Below, in pieces: positions 37,205 through 50,320 of a stretch of DNA of 64,000 nucleotides. The translations under genes and the position numbers were made by a program. The stretch comes from Plantago ovata (Eukaryota; Streptophyta; Magnoliopsida; Lamiales; Plantaginaceae), in contig CM051456.1 in the NCBI GenBank assembly GCA_028274465.1, positions 16,457,745-16,521,744 of the forward strand. Direction: 5' to 3'. The notes under the pieces were generated by a model. That model worked only from the letters and a program-made list of their open reading frames with translations. It was not told the origin of the DNA and made no database searches. Positions within the stretch are counted from its first letter, which is position 1. Every line of letters starts with the position of its first letter.

Positions 37205-39438
37205 AGTACGTTACTTTTGTGGTTGCTTCTTTAAAGTTTAGCATGTTAATTATTGTAAACTAAAAGCATATAGTAGTTTTAACCGTGCTTGTCATATTTT
37301 TACTTAAAATTATATTTTTGCTTAAAATTGAAGTAAAATAATCCATAATTGATTTTTTTTCACAAATATTTACAAACGAACACTACCTTATTATCATGTG
37401 ATTGGTCCAATACTTTATTTATTTAAGATTCTTTTATTTAAGTTAATAGTGATAAGATTTCTATAAAGGGTAAGAGCATCTGAAATTAGCTTTGGCTTGG
37501 GTAATGACAGAGAGTGGATGTTGACCTAATAACTAATCAGATGATACCAAGCAAATCCATCTCAAATGAGTTAGATTATAAATTAATTAGTAATAATATC
37601 TTCGAGTGGTTGTTCTTATTGGCTGTTGTTTTATTTTAATATCAGGTTGAAAAGCCAAAAGCAACATCTTAGATACAATAATGCTCAAATAATTCAAAGT
37701 AAACTCTTTCACCTCCTTCCCTTGTCAAATTGATAGATCAAGAAAGCGCCTTTTACTATTTCTTTTCCAATAAATTACTTACAAACTTTTAAATGCTTAC
37801 TTATGGTTTGGATTATACACATCTCATAATATATCATACTGTTCGATTTGAATTGAATGTTCATGAATTTGATTCTAAGTTGTATGAAAAGTCTAATATC
37901 ATGTAACACCTCGCTCTTTAATGCGCCAAAGACTTGATCGTTTGGCCCACTTGGTAACTATTTTGCTAATCTGACACCATTTGTAACGCCTCGATCACTA
38001 ATAGGTCATTGAAGGCTCGAAACTTAGGCCAGTGCGGTTACCCTTGGAAGTTCGGGATGATATGTTGGGCTGACAGATTAACACGTGTTCTTTCACGTAT
38101 ATTTTATCGTCACTCGTGCGTTCCATAGGAACTTCCCGGTAGTAATTCATTCTAAATTAAAATTGCTCTAAAGTAAACACGTTTAACTCTGTAACTTTTA
38201 TGAATGAATTTATGAATGAATTTGCGAAATAAAATGTATATTATATAAATATAAATATGAATAGTTTTTTCAATTTCGTAGTGTATATTGATTTTTAGAA
38301 ACAATTTTCGAGATGAGTAAAACGGGACCAACAAGAATGCATTTGCGGTTAGAAAGATGGTACTGGAGTACTAGGTCAATGATTCTAAGTGATCTACTGC
38401 CAAAAGATACTTCATGCATGCCTCTTACATTTTCTCTTCTTTTACAAACTAATTTTGTTTCCTAGCAACTTTTCCTTTTTGATTTTTTATTATGTTTTTG
38501 TCTTCAAACCCCATGAAGAGATTTTGCAAGGACAAAGATCTTCTGTACATATACTACCAGTACTCCAAGGCTAGTTTGCTTTCAAATGAAAAATGAAAAA
38601 TCTACTTAGTTAAGCATTAGACATACAATTCCATTTTTATTTGACAAGTAATAATATACACCTAGCTAGTTTGGCTTTCTAAAACACTCAACTTAAGGGT
38701 GAAGTAGAACAATTAATATAAGATCAAATTAATAAACTTGACAAGGGTTTCTAAACTAAAATATCTTATTATAGGGGATAAATATAAAGAAAATGAGTGC
38801 CTAGCAAAGTCTAAACTTGGATGAAGTAGTATTTATGTGAACTATCAAGAGACTTACCGTGGTACATCATGAAATAAATGACACATTTGTAACCTAAAGT
38901 CACCTAACATGTAGGTCAATCAATTTGTACATTAGTATATAAAATTTTCCAAATTTTCAACCTTGACACCTTAATTCTCTAACTTTCATTAATACCTATG
39001 CACCGAGTCGAATTTATTGATTTTTTATTTTCACACTACGTTTCCACGATTTCATACGTACGTGTCACCGCCACCGTTTCCCTAATTTATATCGACACAA
39101 AATTTATACCGGTAGTATCGGTAGGCGGTAGCTACTTCAATAAAACACGATTCACACCGGAAACTTGACAAGTGTATATCGGAATCAAACAACACTTGAC
39201 CATCTGAATTTTTGAAAATAATATTTAGTAAATATATATTAAAAGAACACACAATTAATTATAAAGAAGAAGTAGAAGGATAGAGCTAGCTAGAAAAAGA
39301 AATGAAGAAAAGGTAGACTTTTTGTCTGAAAATCCATTTAATTTGAATAATATAAAAAAACAAACACTACTCGTAGTATTTAAAAAATCTTCTTCTTCTT
39401 CAAAACAATATTTTCTTCTCTGAGGCAAGCAAAGAAGC

Positions 39439-39453
39439 ATGAAAAAGGTCTGA
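39439..39453 (+). promoter_or_regulatory. Minimal upstream ORF before the TGA gene
   Basis: ATG AAA AAG GTC TGA lies 50 bp before the main ATG and ends before it. It is a leader uORF only if transcription starts upstream of 39439, which the sequence does not prove. Confidence 0.3.
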
Positions 39454-39502
39454 GTGAGTTGAAAGAGAAGAACAAAATCTTAAACCAAGAAATTAAGCTT
39501 GC

Positions 39503-42500
39503 ATGGCGAGTCACCGAGTCGAACAACCGGGTCTATCCGACTCAGTTCACCATCACCATCTTCCTTATACTCTTAACACAAACTTCATGTAATAAGCTTT
39601 ACCCTCCTTCAATTTCAATCTCATTCATTTCTTGTTTAATTAATTAATCTTTGTTCAAATATAATTTTGTTAGGAACCAAGAAAGATCATCATCAGCTGC
39701 TGGTTTCAGTTTTGGAGAGCTTGAAGAGGCCATTTCTCTGCAACAACAGCAAGGTGTTCAGTATCACCAGATCCATAATCATCATCATGATGAAACTAAA
39801 CAACAACGTATGTATGCTTCTTTTCTTTCTTTTTGTGACGTTTGCTAAAATTGTGTATAACTGATATTACTATTTGTGACACATAAATCATTCTTGAACA
39901 AAGGATCAACAGGCGTGATGTTTCATATCAGGCAAACAACAGAAAAAGAAAAAAAAGAGAAAATCATTTACCTACTCTCATCATTCCATTATTTTACTAC
40001 TCTATGTACTTACTCCATCAATAAATTTTTGCAACCTTAAAAAACTCCACACTGATCCAGATTTTAGTCCATTTCTTGGTTCCATTGTAATTGATTTTGG
40101 TGGTGTAATTTTCTTTGTTGTAGTAGCACTGAACAACAGTCAAAGCAGGACTGTAACAACAGCAGGAGCAACTCTGGAGATGTTCCCTTCCTGGCCAATG
40201 AGATTCCAGCAACAGGACAACAATACACCAAGAGTACCTTTTTTTTTACTTTCCAGTTTTACCCTTCACCATCTTTGACCATTTTTGTACTTGCACATCC
40301 ATACCAAAACAAGAGAGAAAAAAGAGATGATGGGCCTTGTTCTTATCTCTTAAGCTTCTGTTTTTCTTTAATTTCTTGGAACTTTCTTCAAATGAATTTC
40401 TGAAAATGTGCCTTGTTTTTCTGGTTTTGTGGTGGGTGGTGATGAAAGCAAACCAGCCCTGCCTGACTCTAGTTTTTGTTTCTGTGTTATTTATTGAAAT
40501 TGAACTGAATGAATATATGTATGTAATAATAATTATACAGGTAAGCAGCTCAAAGTCAGGAGGTGAGGATAGTGCTGATGACACCTTTTCTTCCGGGTCG
40601 TTAGAACCGACGCCGGAGATAGGACGTAACCAACACCAGAGCCTGCGTGTTCCACCGCCGCAAGTGGAGGTGATGGCCGGTGGAAGTGGCACCGCAAATT
40701 CATCACCTGCTACTCAGCAGCCACCTGCTTCCAAACCAAACCAAGAAAAGGTTAATTTTTTTTATTGGTATTAGGCTATTTTTGTCATTTCAGTCTTGTT
40801 GTGTAGCCATGTAGGAGTATTAACTTTGTTGTCATTAATGATCCCCAAAATTGTGGATTAAAGCAAGCAACTTTCTGTTGTGATATGACATGCAGAGATC
40901 AATCAAAGAATCTCTGCAGGAGTAGTAGTTGAACTGTTTCATGTACTAGTACTATTTCATTTGTTAAATTTTTTGATTAATTTTTAAAAGTCTTCCCATA
41001 TTAAGATTTAAAAACAAACAAATAGTATAATATGGTTTCATTTCATGTTGTTCTTTATTTTCCCCAAAATTGAAGTTAAACTAGTACTACTAGTTAGTTA
41101 CCAACTATTTTGATTTTTGAATCCCAAGAACAGCAGTTTAATTGTTCCATTTTTGACATTGAGATCTTTATGGAAATTGAGAAACCAATTCTTGGACAGA
41201 TGGAGAAAGAATGTGATGGAAAAGAAATCTATCCATAGTCATGTCAGAGGATTAGTTCTGATAATAATGATGTAACAGTGGTGATATCACATCCCAATCA
41301 TATTTCATTCTAAAAATGCCATTTAACTGATTCCCTCGTGAATAAGTAAAATCTTTTGACAATTTCCATAAGTTATGGTGCAGATCATTTGTGGATTCAT
41401 ATTTTAGAATTGCCTTTTTAAGAAGTACTATTATAATTTCTTCTTACAAAACAAGCAGAATATAAATTCACATTAAACAAAAATGTTGCTTTTTTCTAAT
41501 TTATTAACAAACCATCTTAGTTTCAAATTTTGATTCTAACTCTCTAGCTAGTTGCTGCCATTCTTGCATGCAACTATTTTGAAAATGTTTCTTTGGACGG
41601 CATATTATACAATGTATGGTGCTAGCTGAAAGATTCTAGTTGATGGCACTAATAATTTACTGGCATTATAACTAGTCAACATTTATTATATGCAATGTTT
41701 AATTATGTATCAACATGTTACTATTATAGTAGTAGATTGACACAACATTCATCGTAAACCATGTTGTATAATGTTGCAATGTAATCAAATCTTGCCATGT
41801 AAGTTTGTTTGTTTTTGAATGTTTCTTCATCATCTTCCCTTTATTTTTAATGCAGAGAAGGGGTCCTGGTTCAAACTCAGACAAAGTCCTTGATGCTAAG
41901 GTGACTACAAACTCACATTATTCACATGCATGCATGGACTTTTATGATAGGCATTTTTTACTTGGTTAAAAGTTGAATCTTTTCATCCTCTAGAAGCCTA
42001 AAATGTGTTAATACTGTTGCAGACATTGCGACGTTTAGCTCAGAATAGGGAAGCTGCAAAGAAGAGCAGGCTAAGGAAAAAGGTAACAATATGTACCAAC
42101 ATTTCTCAAATTAGCTGCAAAGAGTTGAATTTGAATATACTAAAACTAACTTCTTTCGTTTTTTGGCAGGCTTATGTACAACAACTGGAATCAAGTAGGA
42201 TTAGGCTAGCTCAGCTTGAACAAGAGCTTCAAAGGGCAAGATCACAGGTTTACAAACACATATTCTTCCGTTCTAATTAAACATTTTTCCGACTTAATTT
42301 AAATTCTTGATTCTACTTCCTGAAATTGGTGATGATTTCCAACAGGGACTTTTCTTAGGAGGAGGTGTGGTATCAAGTGCAAATATCAGCTCTGGTATGT
42401 GATTCTCCGGCATGTTAATTACCAAAGTACCCGTTCGCGGATAGCTTCAAATTCCTTCTTTCATCAACACTTGTACATTTTCTTCTCCATATTATATATA

Positions 42501-43979
42501 GACTATGTGAGGCAGCATAGCAAGAAGCCGATTATTATCTTCTTTTAATTAGGAGAAAGAGGGAATAATTTGCCTTATAAGTATTTTAATTGTTGGAATA
42601 ATCTATGTAATAGGTTGTTTTCAATCCAGTTGACAAATAACATCTATACTTTGTCAAACCCAACACTCTTTAGAATAGTACTAGTAGCTAGAGTTTTTGC
42701 CTAAAGAATCCAGATTAATCTTGACCTTAAGCAACACACACCTATAGTTATTTACTTGGAAAAGGAACCTTATGTATTATCAAAGAGAAAAGAAAAACCT
42801 ATGGTAAAATAACAAATGTTGTCAAGGACATAAATTAATGAATTTAAAGTTATCTTCTTTGACTTTGCTCTGATAGAGTCTTTATTCTCTAAAACTAGTT
42901 CACAGGACTTAACACATGTTCTTATGACCTGATTTAGCCTACTTTCACCTTGAGGAAAATGATGACATTACAATTTATGACAGGTGGTGCTATATTCGAC
43001 ATGGAATATGGTAGATGGCTTGATGATGACCATAGGCACATGACTGAACTAAGAACTGCACTGCAAGCGCATTTACCAGATTGTGACCTGAGGGTGATAG
43101 TAGATGGTTGCATTGCACATTATGATGAACTCTTTAACCTGAAAGCCATTGCTGCCAAATCTGACGTCTTTCATCTGATTACTGGGATGTGGGCTACTCC
43201 GGCTGAGCGTTGTTTCCTCTGGATGGGTGGTTTTCGCCCTTCCGACCTGATCAAGGTTCCTATGCTACAAAGTTTGATTTTCAAAAAAAATTGAAGTGGT
43301 CATTCAATTTCATTGCAATGCCTCAAATTAATCCTTGTCCTGTTTGTTAGATGTTGATTGCGCAGCTAGACCCATTAACGGAGCAACAACTCGTGGGGAT
43401 TTACAGTCTCCAGCAGTCTTCACAGCAGGCTGAGGAAGCACTTTCACAGGGCTTGGAGCAACTGCAACAATCTTTAACTGATACTGTTGCGAATGGCTCT
43501 ATCAATGACAGCATGCACCAAATGGCTGTTGCACTGGGAAAGCTCTCGAATCTTGAAGGTTTTGTTCGCCAGGTAATCGTCATACTCTTACCAACACATT
43601 ATAACTATAAATATAATACATATATTCTTTCAACTGATAAGCTCCAAACATATAGGCTGATAATCTAAGACAGCAAACACTTCATCAACTGCACCGGGTA
43701 CTAACAGTGCGACAAGCTGCGCGATGCTTCTTGATTATCGGAGAATACTATGGTCGACTGCGAGCTCTAAGTTCACTGTGGGCTTCTCGACCCAGAGAGT
43801 AAGACCATTCTATATAAGTACTTTTATCTTTAACAAGTTTTAGTCCTTAAATCTAACTGAGCTTTTCTTCTTTTGCTAATTGTGATTTTTTCAGGACCTT
43901 GATGAATGATGATAATTCATGCCAAACTACAAATTTGCATATGGTGCAACCAACTCATAGCCAGTTCTCAAACTTCTGA
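39503..43979 (+). CDS. bZIP transcription factor, TGA9/TGA10 type
   Basis: Twelve exons: 39503-39588, 39674-39807, 40124-40233, 40541-40750, 41856-41900, 42023-42082, 42170-42247, 42346-42394, 42984-43255, 43351-43572, 43656-43798 and 43895-43979. They total 1494 nt (497 aa). The N-terminus MASHRVEQPGLSDS, FGELEEAI and LEMFPSWP match TGA9 and TGA10. The basic region LRRLAQNREAAKKSRLRKK (residues 196-215) is followed by the leucine zipper AYVQQLESSRIRLAQLEQEL. A DOG1-type domain spans about residues 265-475 (DMEYGRWLDDD, SDVFHLITGMW, AERCFLWMGGFRPSDL). Such factors bind TGACG elements in the nucleus; TGA9/TGA10 work with ROXY glutaredoxins in anther development. Low-complexity Gln/His stretches lie in exon 2. 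Exon 3 has a TAGTAG double acceptor. Intact. Confidence 0.94.
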
Positions 43980-44468
43980 TGAGCACCTGGTTCTTGAATG
44001 GTTGGATCAGTCAGTACTGGGGCGGTGACTTGTAGTTAGGCTGCTTTTAGAGTATAATTTCCATTTTGCCTAATTAGTATGTTTATACTTTAATTTAGTG
44101 TTGTAAATTCTTAAACCGTATGTATGTGCATTACTGTTCTTCTACTTAGATTGGAGAAGAAAGTGTTGTACAATTTCCTAGTTTAGTTCATGGAAGAAAT
44201 CAAGTGCTGACTTGTAAGCAAGGGTAATGCGTCTCTTTACGCATAGGCTAGTTATATTGAGCGATAAATGGATAGAATAGAAGTATGATGCTTTTGGGCT
44301 TGATTTTGGTGCATGTTTAAGTCCTTGAGCTTCAAATAGTCTTGTTATAAAAGGAGAAAACTTGCCATTTTTACATGGAAATTAACCAGATTGACATTTG
44401 AAAAGTTACACAAATATGCAGTTGGAACTATTTACAAGATCATATTTTGATGAACAAAAATCAAAGAA
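43980..44468. other. Convergent 3' regions of TGA gene and hydrolase A
   Basis: Non-coding 489 bp between two converging genes. It should contain both 3' UTRs; no other feature seen. Confidence 0.5.
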
Positions 44469-46330
44469 CTAGCTGTCCATTGCTGGCCTGTACAGTGGAG
44501 GATCTTCTCCAAGTAGAAGAGATCGTAAGATCGCTTCACACACTGCACGGTCATAGACTAGCAGATGGCCACCATCTGGTACTTCATGATACCGAATCCA
44601 TGGCAGCTTCCCAGAGACATATCTCTGCAGTTGAAAAGGCACAACCTTGTCCTCATGACCCTGCCAGATATGAACTGTGCTATCCCTTTGAGGGTAAGGA
44701 TCACTTAGATCGAAAGGCTCAAAGTCCCACTTGTCATAAGCTACTATAAAATCACCTAGTACAGAGTCAAACACATCACGCGTCCTAACGTTTTTCTGTA
44801 TGTCAATATAAACGTTTTAGTCATGTTTTCGTCATGTATCTTAGTATGGTATTGCATGAAACTAACCTGCCTGAGAAATTGGTAGCCAGGTGTGTCCTTC
44901 AATACTTCCATGTCCTTTTTACTGAAGAAAACCGAGTTCTTGTCAAGAACACTAGAGGATCTGTACAGTTTCTGGGTCACTAACCAATGTAATAGCCCAG
45001 GAACACGGCGTGCAAATACAAGCGTCCATCGTGCAAGACGCTTGCGATAGTCATCCTTTATCAGGTCATTAGGCAGAGAAGGCCATCTGTAGTTTATGTG
45101 TGGGACAACAAATGCAGTGCCAGCCAATCTCATGTTCAAACAGGCAAACATTCATCAGTACCTTAGCCTAATTGAGTATCAAAAAATCATTATCACTATT
45201 GTCACCTGTTCGGTATTTGTCGGAGGCAACTCCAGACAGAATAACATCCCAGTGACACTCCCAGTACATAAAACTTGGGGCCTAATTGTAGCTTGTCAGC
45301 CAGTTCCTCAATGTCAGATGCTTCACTTTTAAAGATCTTTTTTGATTTGGATCACTCTCCCCATAACCAGCTCGATCGAAAAACAGAAGATAAATTCTCA
45401 GCTCATCCAAGAGTTCCTAATTTTCAACATTGATATCAGGCATCTGTTTTGTTAATGATAAGATAGACTGCTTAATTATAACAAGAACCTGCAATATTCT
45501 TCTTCTCATATAAACATGTAGAAAAAGTTCACAAATGTGGATTTGTTACTAAGTGAATCAATTGAACCGTGAATCCACACTTAATGAACTCAAGCTCTAA
45601 TCAAGTCAGTGTGCTATCGCAGAAGCTCCGTTTTTCTGCTACATGTCTAAACCAAACTGGATTTTTAGTTCTATGCAGGATCATAGTCTTGGAAAAGCAA
45701 CATAAAAAAAAAAAAAAAAACTGAAATCCGCACAGAACCTATCAAGATTCAACTTCTTCCATTAAACCTCTAATCTAATAGATATTCAAGAACAATTAGA
45801 GGGCTTCATGTAAGAACTTTTGAATGAACTCAAGCTCTAATCAAGTCAGTGTGCAATCGCAGAAGCTCCGTATTTCTGCTACATGCCTAAACCAAACTGG
45901 ATTTTTAGTTCTATGCAGGATCATAGTCTTGGGAAAAAAGAAAAAAAAAAAAACTGAAATACGCACAGAACCTATCAAGATTCAACTTCTTCCATTAAAC
46001 CTCTAATCTAATACTAGATACTTCACTCAAGAACAATTTAGAGGGCTTCATGGAAAAACTTTGAACAATTCAATGTAGAGAAATTTCACTTACTTGGGAT
46101 GCCATAAATTTCATCTCCTTGGAGCTTGCAAATCCATGGACGATAACAACTCTGTAACTGGCCTCATTCTTGGGGACACCTCTCTCTGAGTAAGCCAACA
46201 ATCTTCCATCAGTAAGCCTTATCTTATGCGAATCACGGCCTTGTTCATCAACTGATGAAGATTCTGCAGTTTCAGCTGGCTGTGTAGGCTGCCTCGAGAA
46301 ACCAAGACAACCAACTCTCTTGAAGGACAT
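44469..46330 (-). pseudogene. Alpha/beta hydrolase A, frameshifted in exon 2
   Basis: Four coding exons align with paralogues B and C: 46330-46094, 45416-45206, 45128-44867 and 44795-44469. Exon 2 is 211 nt here, while the four paralogues all have 212. One base is missing around 45327-45331 (TTTAAAAGTG where C has TTTAAACAGTG). The frame then meets TAG at 45282-45284, so translation would end near residue 123, before the nucleophile motif GVSLGCY. Exons 3 and 4 stay open, with the expected Asp region GHEDKVVP and His region PDGGHLL, and splice sites are normal. If intact it would be 345 aa. Either a very young pseudogene or a one-base sequence error next to A/T homopolymers. An intron acceptor (TTGTAG) lies two bases before the ATG. 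Confidence 0.8.
45584..46064. repeat. ~240-bp tandem duplication in intron 1 of hydrolase A
   Basis: A block starting ATGAACTCAAGCTCTAATCA recurs exactly 240 bp later. It runs through a shared poly(A) stretch, CGCACAGAACCTATCAAGAT and GAGGGCTTCATG. The two copies differ by few substitutions and by poly(A) length. Confidence 0.9.
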
Positions 46331-46803
46331 CTCTACAAGCAGAGAAGACAGAGTACCTTGACAAAGGGTCAGATAGTTGAATAAAAATGATGCTGCAAAT
46401 GATGTTATCTGATCTTACCTTATGTAGAACAGATGCAGGGGTTTTTGAGGCTGCTTTCAAGGTGGAGTATTGTTTAAGAAATTATTCCAAAATACCAAGG
46501 TTTGTTGAGATGAGGTTGTCAAACTCCCCAAGCTACCATGTTTGTTTTTCTTCTTTGACTAGCATTTTAAATTCCTTGATATAATTTAAACAGGTCTCAA
46601 TCAAGAATGGATTCTATGTGGTGTTCAATGTACTAACAACTAACTAAAAACATGAATATCAATTAAAATCTAATTCACAAGTTCAATATTTTTAAACAAA
46701 TAGAGTGTCGAATTCACCTATACACACAGCGGTGTTCAAAGTAGTTACAAGATCATCAAATTTTGATGAACAGCAAGAATCAAAGAACAAACAACTAGTT
46801 TGC
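46331..46803. other. Spacer between hydrolases A and B
   Basis: It should hold the leader/promoter of A (with a probable leader intron ending just before its ATG) and the 3' UTR of B. Nothing else recognised. Confidence 0.4.
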
Positions 46804-48577
46804 TTATACAGGCCTGTACATCGGAGTGTCTTCTCCAAGCAAAAGAGAACGCAAGATGCCTTCACACACGGCGTTATCATAAACTAGCAAATGACCTCCA
46901 TCTGGTACTTCATGATATTTAACCCAGGGCAGCCTCTTGGAGACATATCTCTGCAGTTGATGCGGAACAACCTTGTCCTCATGCCCTTGCCAAATATGAA
47001 CCCCGTTATCCTTCTGAGGATAGGGATTACTTAGGTCCAGTGGATCAAAGTCCCACTTGCCGAATGCAACTATAAAATCACGACGCAGTGAATCAAATAC
47101 ACCTTTCTTGCTTAGCTTGTTCTGCATGTCAATGTGAAAGTAGACATCAGAACATTGTAAGAGAAGACTACTGGAACCTAATGCTTAAAGCATATCGATT
47201 ATGTGAGTTGCAAAAAGTGTATACCTATTGTGAGATGCTAAATTTAAGCAGAAGCCGAAATAATATGTGAATTTATAGCCAGCTTGTTTTCAAAACAGCA
47301 GAGAGAATTAAATGAAACTGGAAAACACAACTCAGAATCTGAAAATTAGTCTTTAAAGCTCTTTTCTAGAAAACAATATCTATAATAAGCTTTCCAAACA
47401 ACTTTTATGTGCCTGTGCTTCAGAAAAATTATAATCTGATTCCAAGAACCACGTGCAAACACTCAATACTAGGGCCTCCAGAAATTTCAATGTTTAACTG
47501 TATATATTCCGAAAATCACCTTACTAAGCAGTTGATAACCCGGGGTATTCTTCAATACTTCCAAATCTTTGTTACTAAAAAACCTAGGATTTCTATCAAG
47601 AACAGTAGACGATGGGAACAACTTCTGAGTCATCCACCAATGCAATAACCCCGGAGTATATTGTGTAACAAAAAGCATCCACTGAGCAAGACCCTTGCGA
47701 TAGTCATCCCTTATGAGGTCACTAGGAAGTGAACGCCATCTGTAATTAATATACGGAACAACTAGTGCAGTGCCTGCCAACCTAATACATGAGCAAACAA
47801 TATAAGCATTGTCCTAAGCATATTTAAGCACGTATTTACTAGTACCTATTTGGTATTCGTTTTAGGCAACTCCAGACAGCGTAACATCCCAACGACACAC
47901 CAAGTAAATAAAACTTAGGTCCCAATTGCAACTTATCAGCTAATTCCTCAATGTCAGATGCTTCACTTTTCAACGTTCTTTTTGGGTTGGGATCACTTTC
48001 TCCATATCCAGCTCGATCGAAAAACAGTAGGTAAATTTTCATCTTATCCAATAGTTCCTAAAGGTTGAAACCAACATTAGGCATATGCTTAAGAAATGCA
48101 TACCACAAAGACAATAAGATATTGAAACTAATGTCAAGCCTCCAGGCTCTAACTCAACAACTACTCTAATCAATGACAACAAATCCAATAATTAAACTGC
48201 TACACAACAACTCTAATCTCAAATAATCTATGGCTCAATAGGTCAAACACATGAACAATATTTGAAGACAAGAATCTAATTTACAACAAGGTTCAAACAA
48301 ATCAAACAAAAAAAGAGAGCAATAGACTGACTTGAGATGCCATGAAGTTCATCTCCTTTGAGGAGCCAAAGCCATGAACAACAATAACTCTGTAATTGGA
48401 CTGGTCTTTAGGCACACCTCTTTCAGAGTAAGCCAAGAATCTGCCATCACTGAGCCTAATCCTGCTCGAATTACAATCTTTTTCATCAACTACCATAGAA
48501 GATCCAGCAGGCTGTGTGGATTGCCTTGACAAACCAAGACAACCCATCATCAAGTTAACAACTTTCTTGAAAACCAT
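46804..48577 (-). CDS. Alpha/beta hydrolase B
   Basis: Four coding exons: 48577-48332, 48057-47846, 47781-47520 and 47121-46804; 1038 nt, 345 aa. The start MVFKKVVNLMMGCLGLSRQ is a short hydrophobic stretch, followed by RLSDGRFLAYSERGVPK and the strand-loop VIVVHGFGSSKE (oxyanion region). Then come FFDRAGYGESDPNPKR, the nucleophile elbow GVSLGCY (about S137), GHEDKVVP (about D289) and PDGGHLLVYD (about H317): a complete Ser-Asp-His triad. Substrate is unknown; the fold includes esterases, lipases and strigolactone- or gibberellin-receptor relatives, but this family is not one of the named receptor groups. The ATG follows the 3' splice site TTTTGCAG by two bases, so a leader intron is likely (donor near 48665). 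Confidence 0.9.
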
Positions 48578-48707
48578 GTCTGCAAAACAAAGCAAAAAGA
48601 TTGAAACTTTAAGTAATGATTAAAATTTCAAACATGGGTTTTTTTTCTTTCTTTCTGTACTTACCGGAAACGGAAAAATCTGGGCTCTTTTAAAGATTGT
48701 TGGCAAA

Positions 48708-48770
48708 TCAAGCTAGGCAATCATTATTCATTGGGTTTTCTGTCCTGTCTTTGAGCTTGACATCTTCCAT
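48708..48770 (-). promoter_or_regulatory. Possible 20-codon uORF in the leader of hydrolase B
   Basis: ATG at 48770 opens a frame MEDVKLKDRTENPMNNDCLA that stops at 48708, upstream of the presumed leader-intron donor (CCG then GTAAGTAC). It occupies the place where paralogues D and E have a coding first exon, but the sequences are not similar. Its translation is speculative. Confidence 0.3.
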
Positions 48771-50320
48771 TTCTGAAGTGAAGAGAGTAGATGAATACAA
48801 TGCAGCAGATGGTTGAGGCTGGAAGGTTTTAACCTGTAGCAAGATGATTAAATGAGCTAGGTTTGAATAATTGAAGCTCTCCAGTCCTCTCTCTTTGTTT
48901 CTGCAACTCTTTGTTGTTCAACTTGCAGCAGTCTTAATGATTTGAAAAAATGGATATTATTATTAGTTGGGATGCTTTTTGAGAGACAGTTGTATTTGGG
49001 TTTATGGGAGGAGTGGTGGGGTACTACTTCCTCTCTGTAAATTCACGTTTGTTTTCCATTACTCCCGAATCCGGCAGACTTTTATATACAAATATAAAAT
49101 TTTTGATTGTTTGGAATATTGAGATTTGTGCAGTTCAACCTGGCTGCGGAGTAGAATTGGGGGTACCCCTCGAATTGGATATCTTTAGGGATTCCGTTTT
49201 GAAATTCACGAACTAAGAATACAAATACTATAAAATAGCGAATTAAGAAGAATATAAAATAGCGAATAGCGAATTCGCCGGCACTAAGAAATAGATTTGG
49301 TAAAGAAAGAATGACTAATATAGATCACGTCATCATGCTAGTCACAAAGAGACATCAAAACTTCGATGGTGGAGCTTATATAGTAGATCATATCCGACTC
49401 AATTAGAATTTTAAAGATACAATTGACTAAGAAGAAAGACCTCAATCAACTAGAAGTCTTAAATACATAATTGATCGATATATAGTAGCTCATAACTCAC
49501 TCCATTAGAAATTTAAATCCATAATTGATCAAGAGTAAACCAATAAGAAAATAAGAAAGAATGATTCAACTTTAAATGCATAATTCATATCAGGAAAAAA
49601 AAAAAAAAACACCAATAAGGAAGATATCGAATTAGGCAATTGATGGCTTATACAACCCAAGCGAAACCAATACTAATTTTAATATAAAATAGTGTAAAAA
49701 CAGTTTTTATCAACAATTTGTGTTTATTCCCCCCCCCCCCCCCCCCCAAGTCATGAATGCATGTACTTCATGGTATTCGGTTTAAGGTTTTATTGGCCAG
49801 GTGACAAAGTGATGTGAATTTCTTTCATCTAGATTTTTCATTCCAAAATTGCTACATGTGGATTAGATGCTTAAATTCTTAGTTCAATACTAGTAGATCA
49901 TATTCGAGAAAAGTATGAGAAATGACACCATGAAAACCACTTTATTAAGCAAGTGTATTTTAATTTTCATTAGCATATACTAGTAACTTGTAAAACTAAA
50001 TCACTTTTTTAGTATATTTTTGCGGCAAACAAATTAATGTGAGTTTGGACAACCCGTAAAGGCATGTTATTCATATAAATGATTCGAATATTACTGTAAT
50101 CAATGATGGGTTTATTCTTGCATGACATCCAAGAATATTCTAAATGTGCCATTTTCCTATCCGATTTCATGTTTAGTCTTTTTCTCTGACCATCACAAAA
50201 AATAAAATCGAAAATAATTTAAAAAAAAAAAAAAAAACATGTGGAGCTAATAGACATTTTCAAGATCTTGAAATATAGAAGTAATATAAAGCACAGGAAT
50301 GAACATTTTGGTGAACAATA
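48771..50320. other. Spacer between hydrolases B and C, with poly(C) tract
   Basis: About 1.5 kb without a gene. It includes the promoter of B, a short direct repeat with TATAAAATAGCGAA near 49.23-49.27 kb, an A16 run near 49595, and a run of 19 C residues at 49729-49747. Another A run lies at 50220-50236. Confidence 0.5.

Larger units (their letters stand above)
32398..39502. other. Seven-kb gene desert between EMP70 and TGA genes
   Basis: The divergent spacer between the minus-strand EMP70 gene and the plus-strand TGA gene. It should contain both promoters. It also holds a Tourist-like MITE, a ~100-bp and a 52-bp local duplication (listed separately), and a possible Stowaway-type terminus (TTTGGGACGGATAGAGTA) near 32798-32815. 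Words resembling plant retrotransposon termini (TGTAACGCCTCGATCAC) appear near 37.9-38.1 kb. No protein-like frame is supported. Confidence 0.45.

Noticed and set aside
37905..38110. Retrotransposon LTR-like words (TGTAACGCCTCGATCAC and similar)
   Set aside because: No paired LTR, primer-binding site or target duplication visible, so not listed as an element.
40246..40692. 148-codon frame on the minus strand
   Set aside because: Antisense to exon 4 of the TGA gene and its flanking intron.
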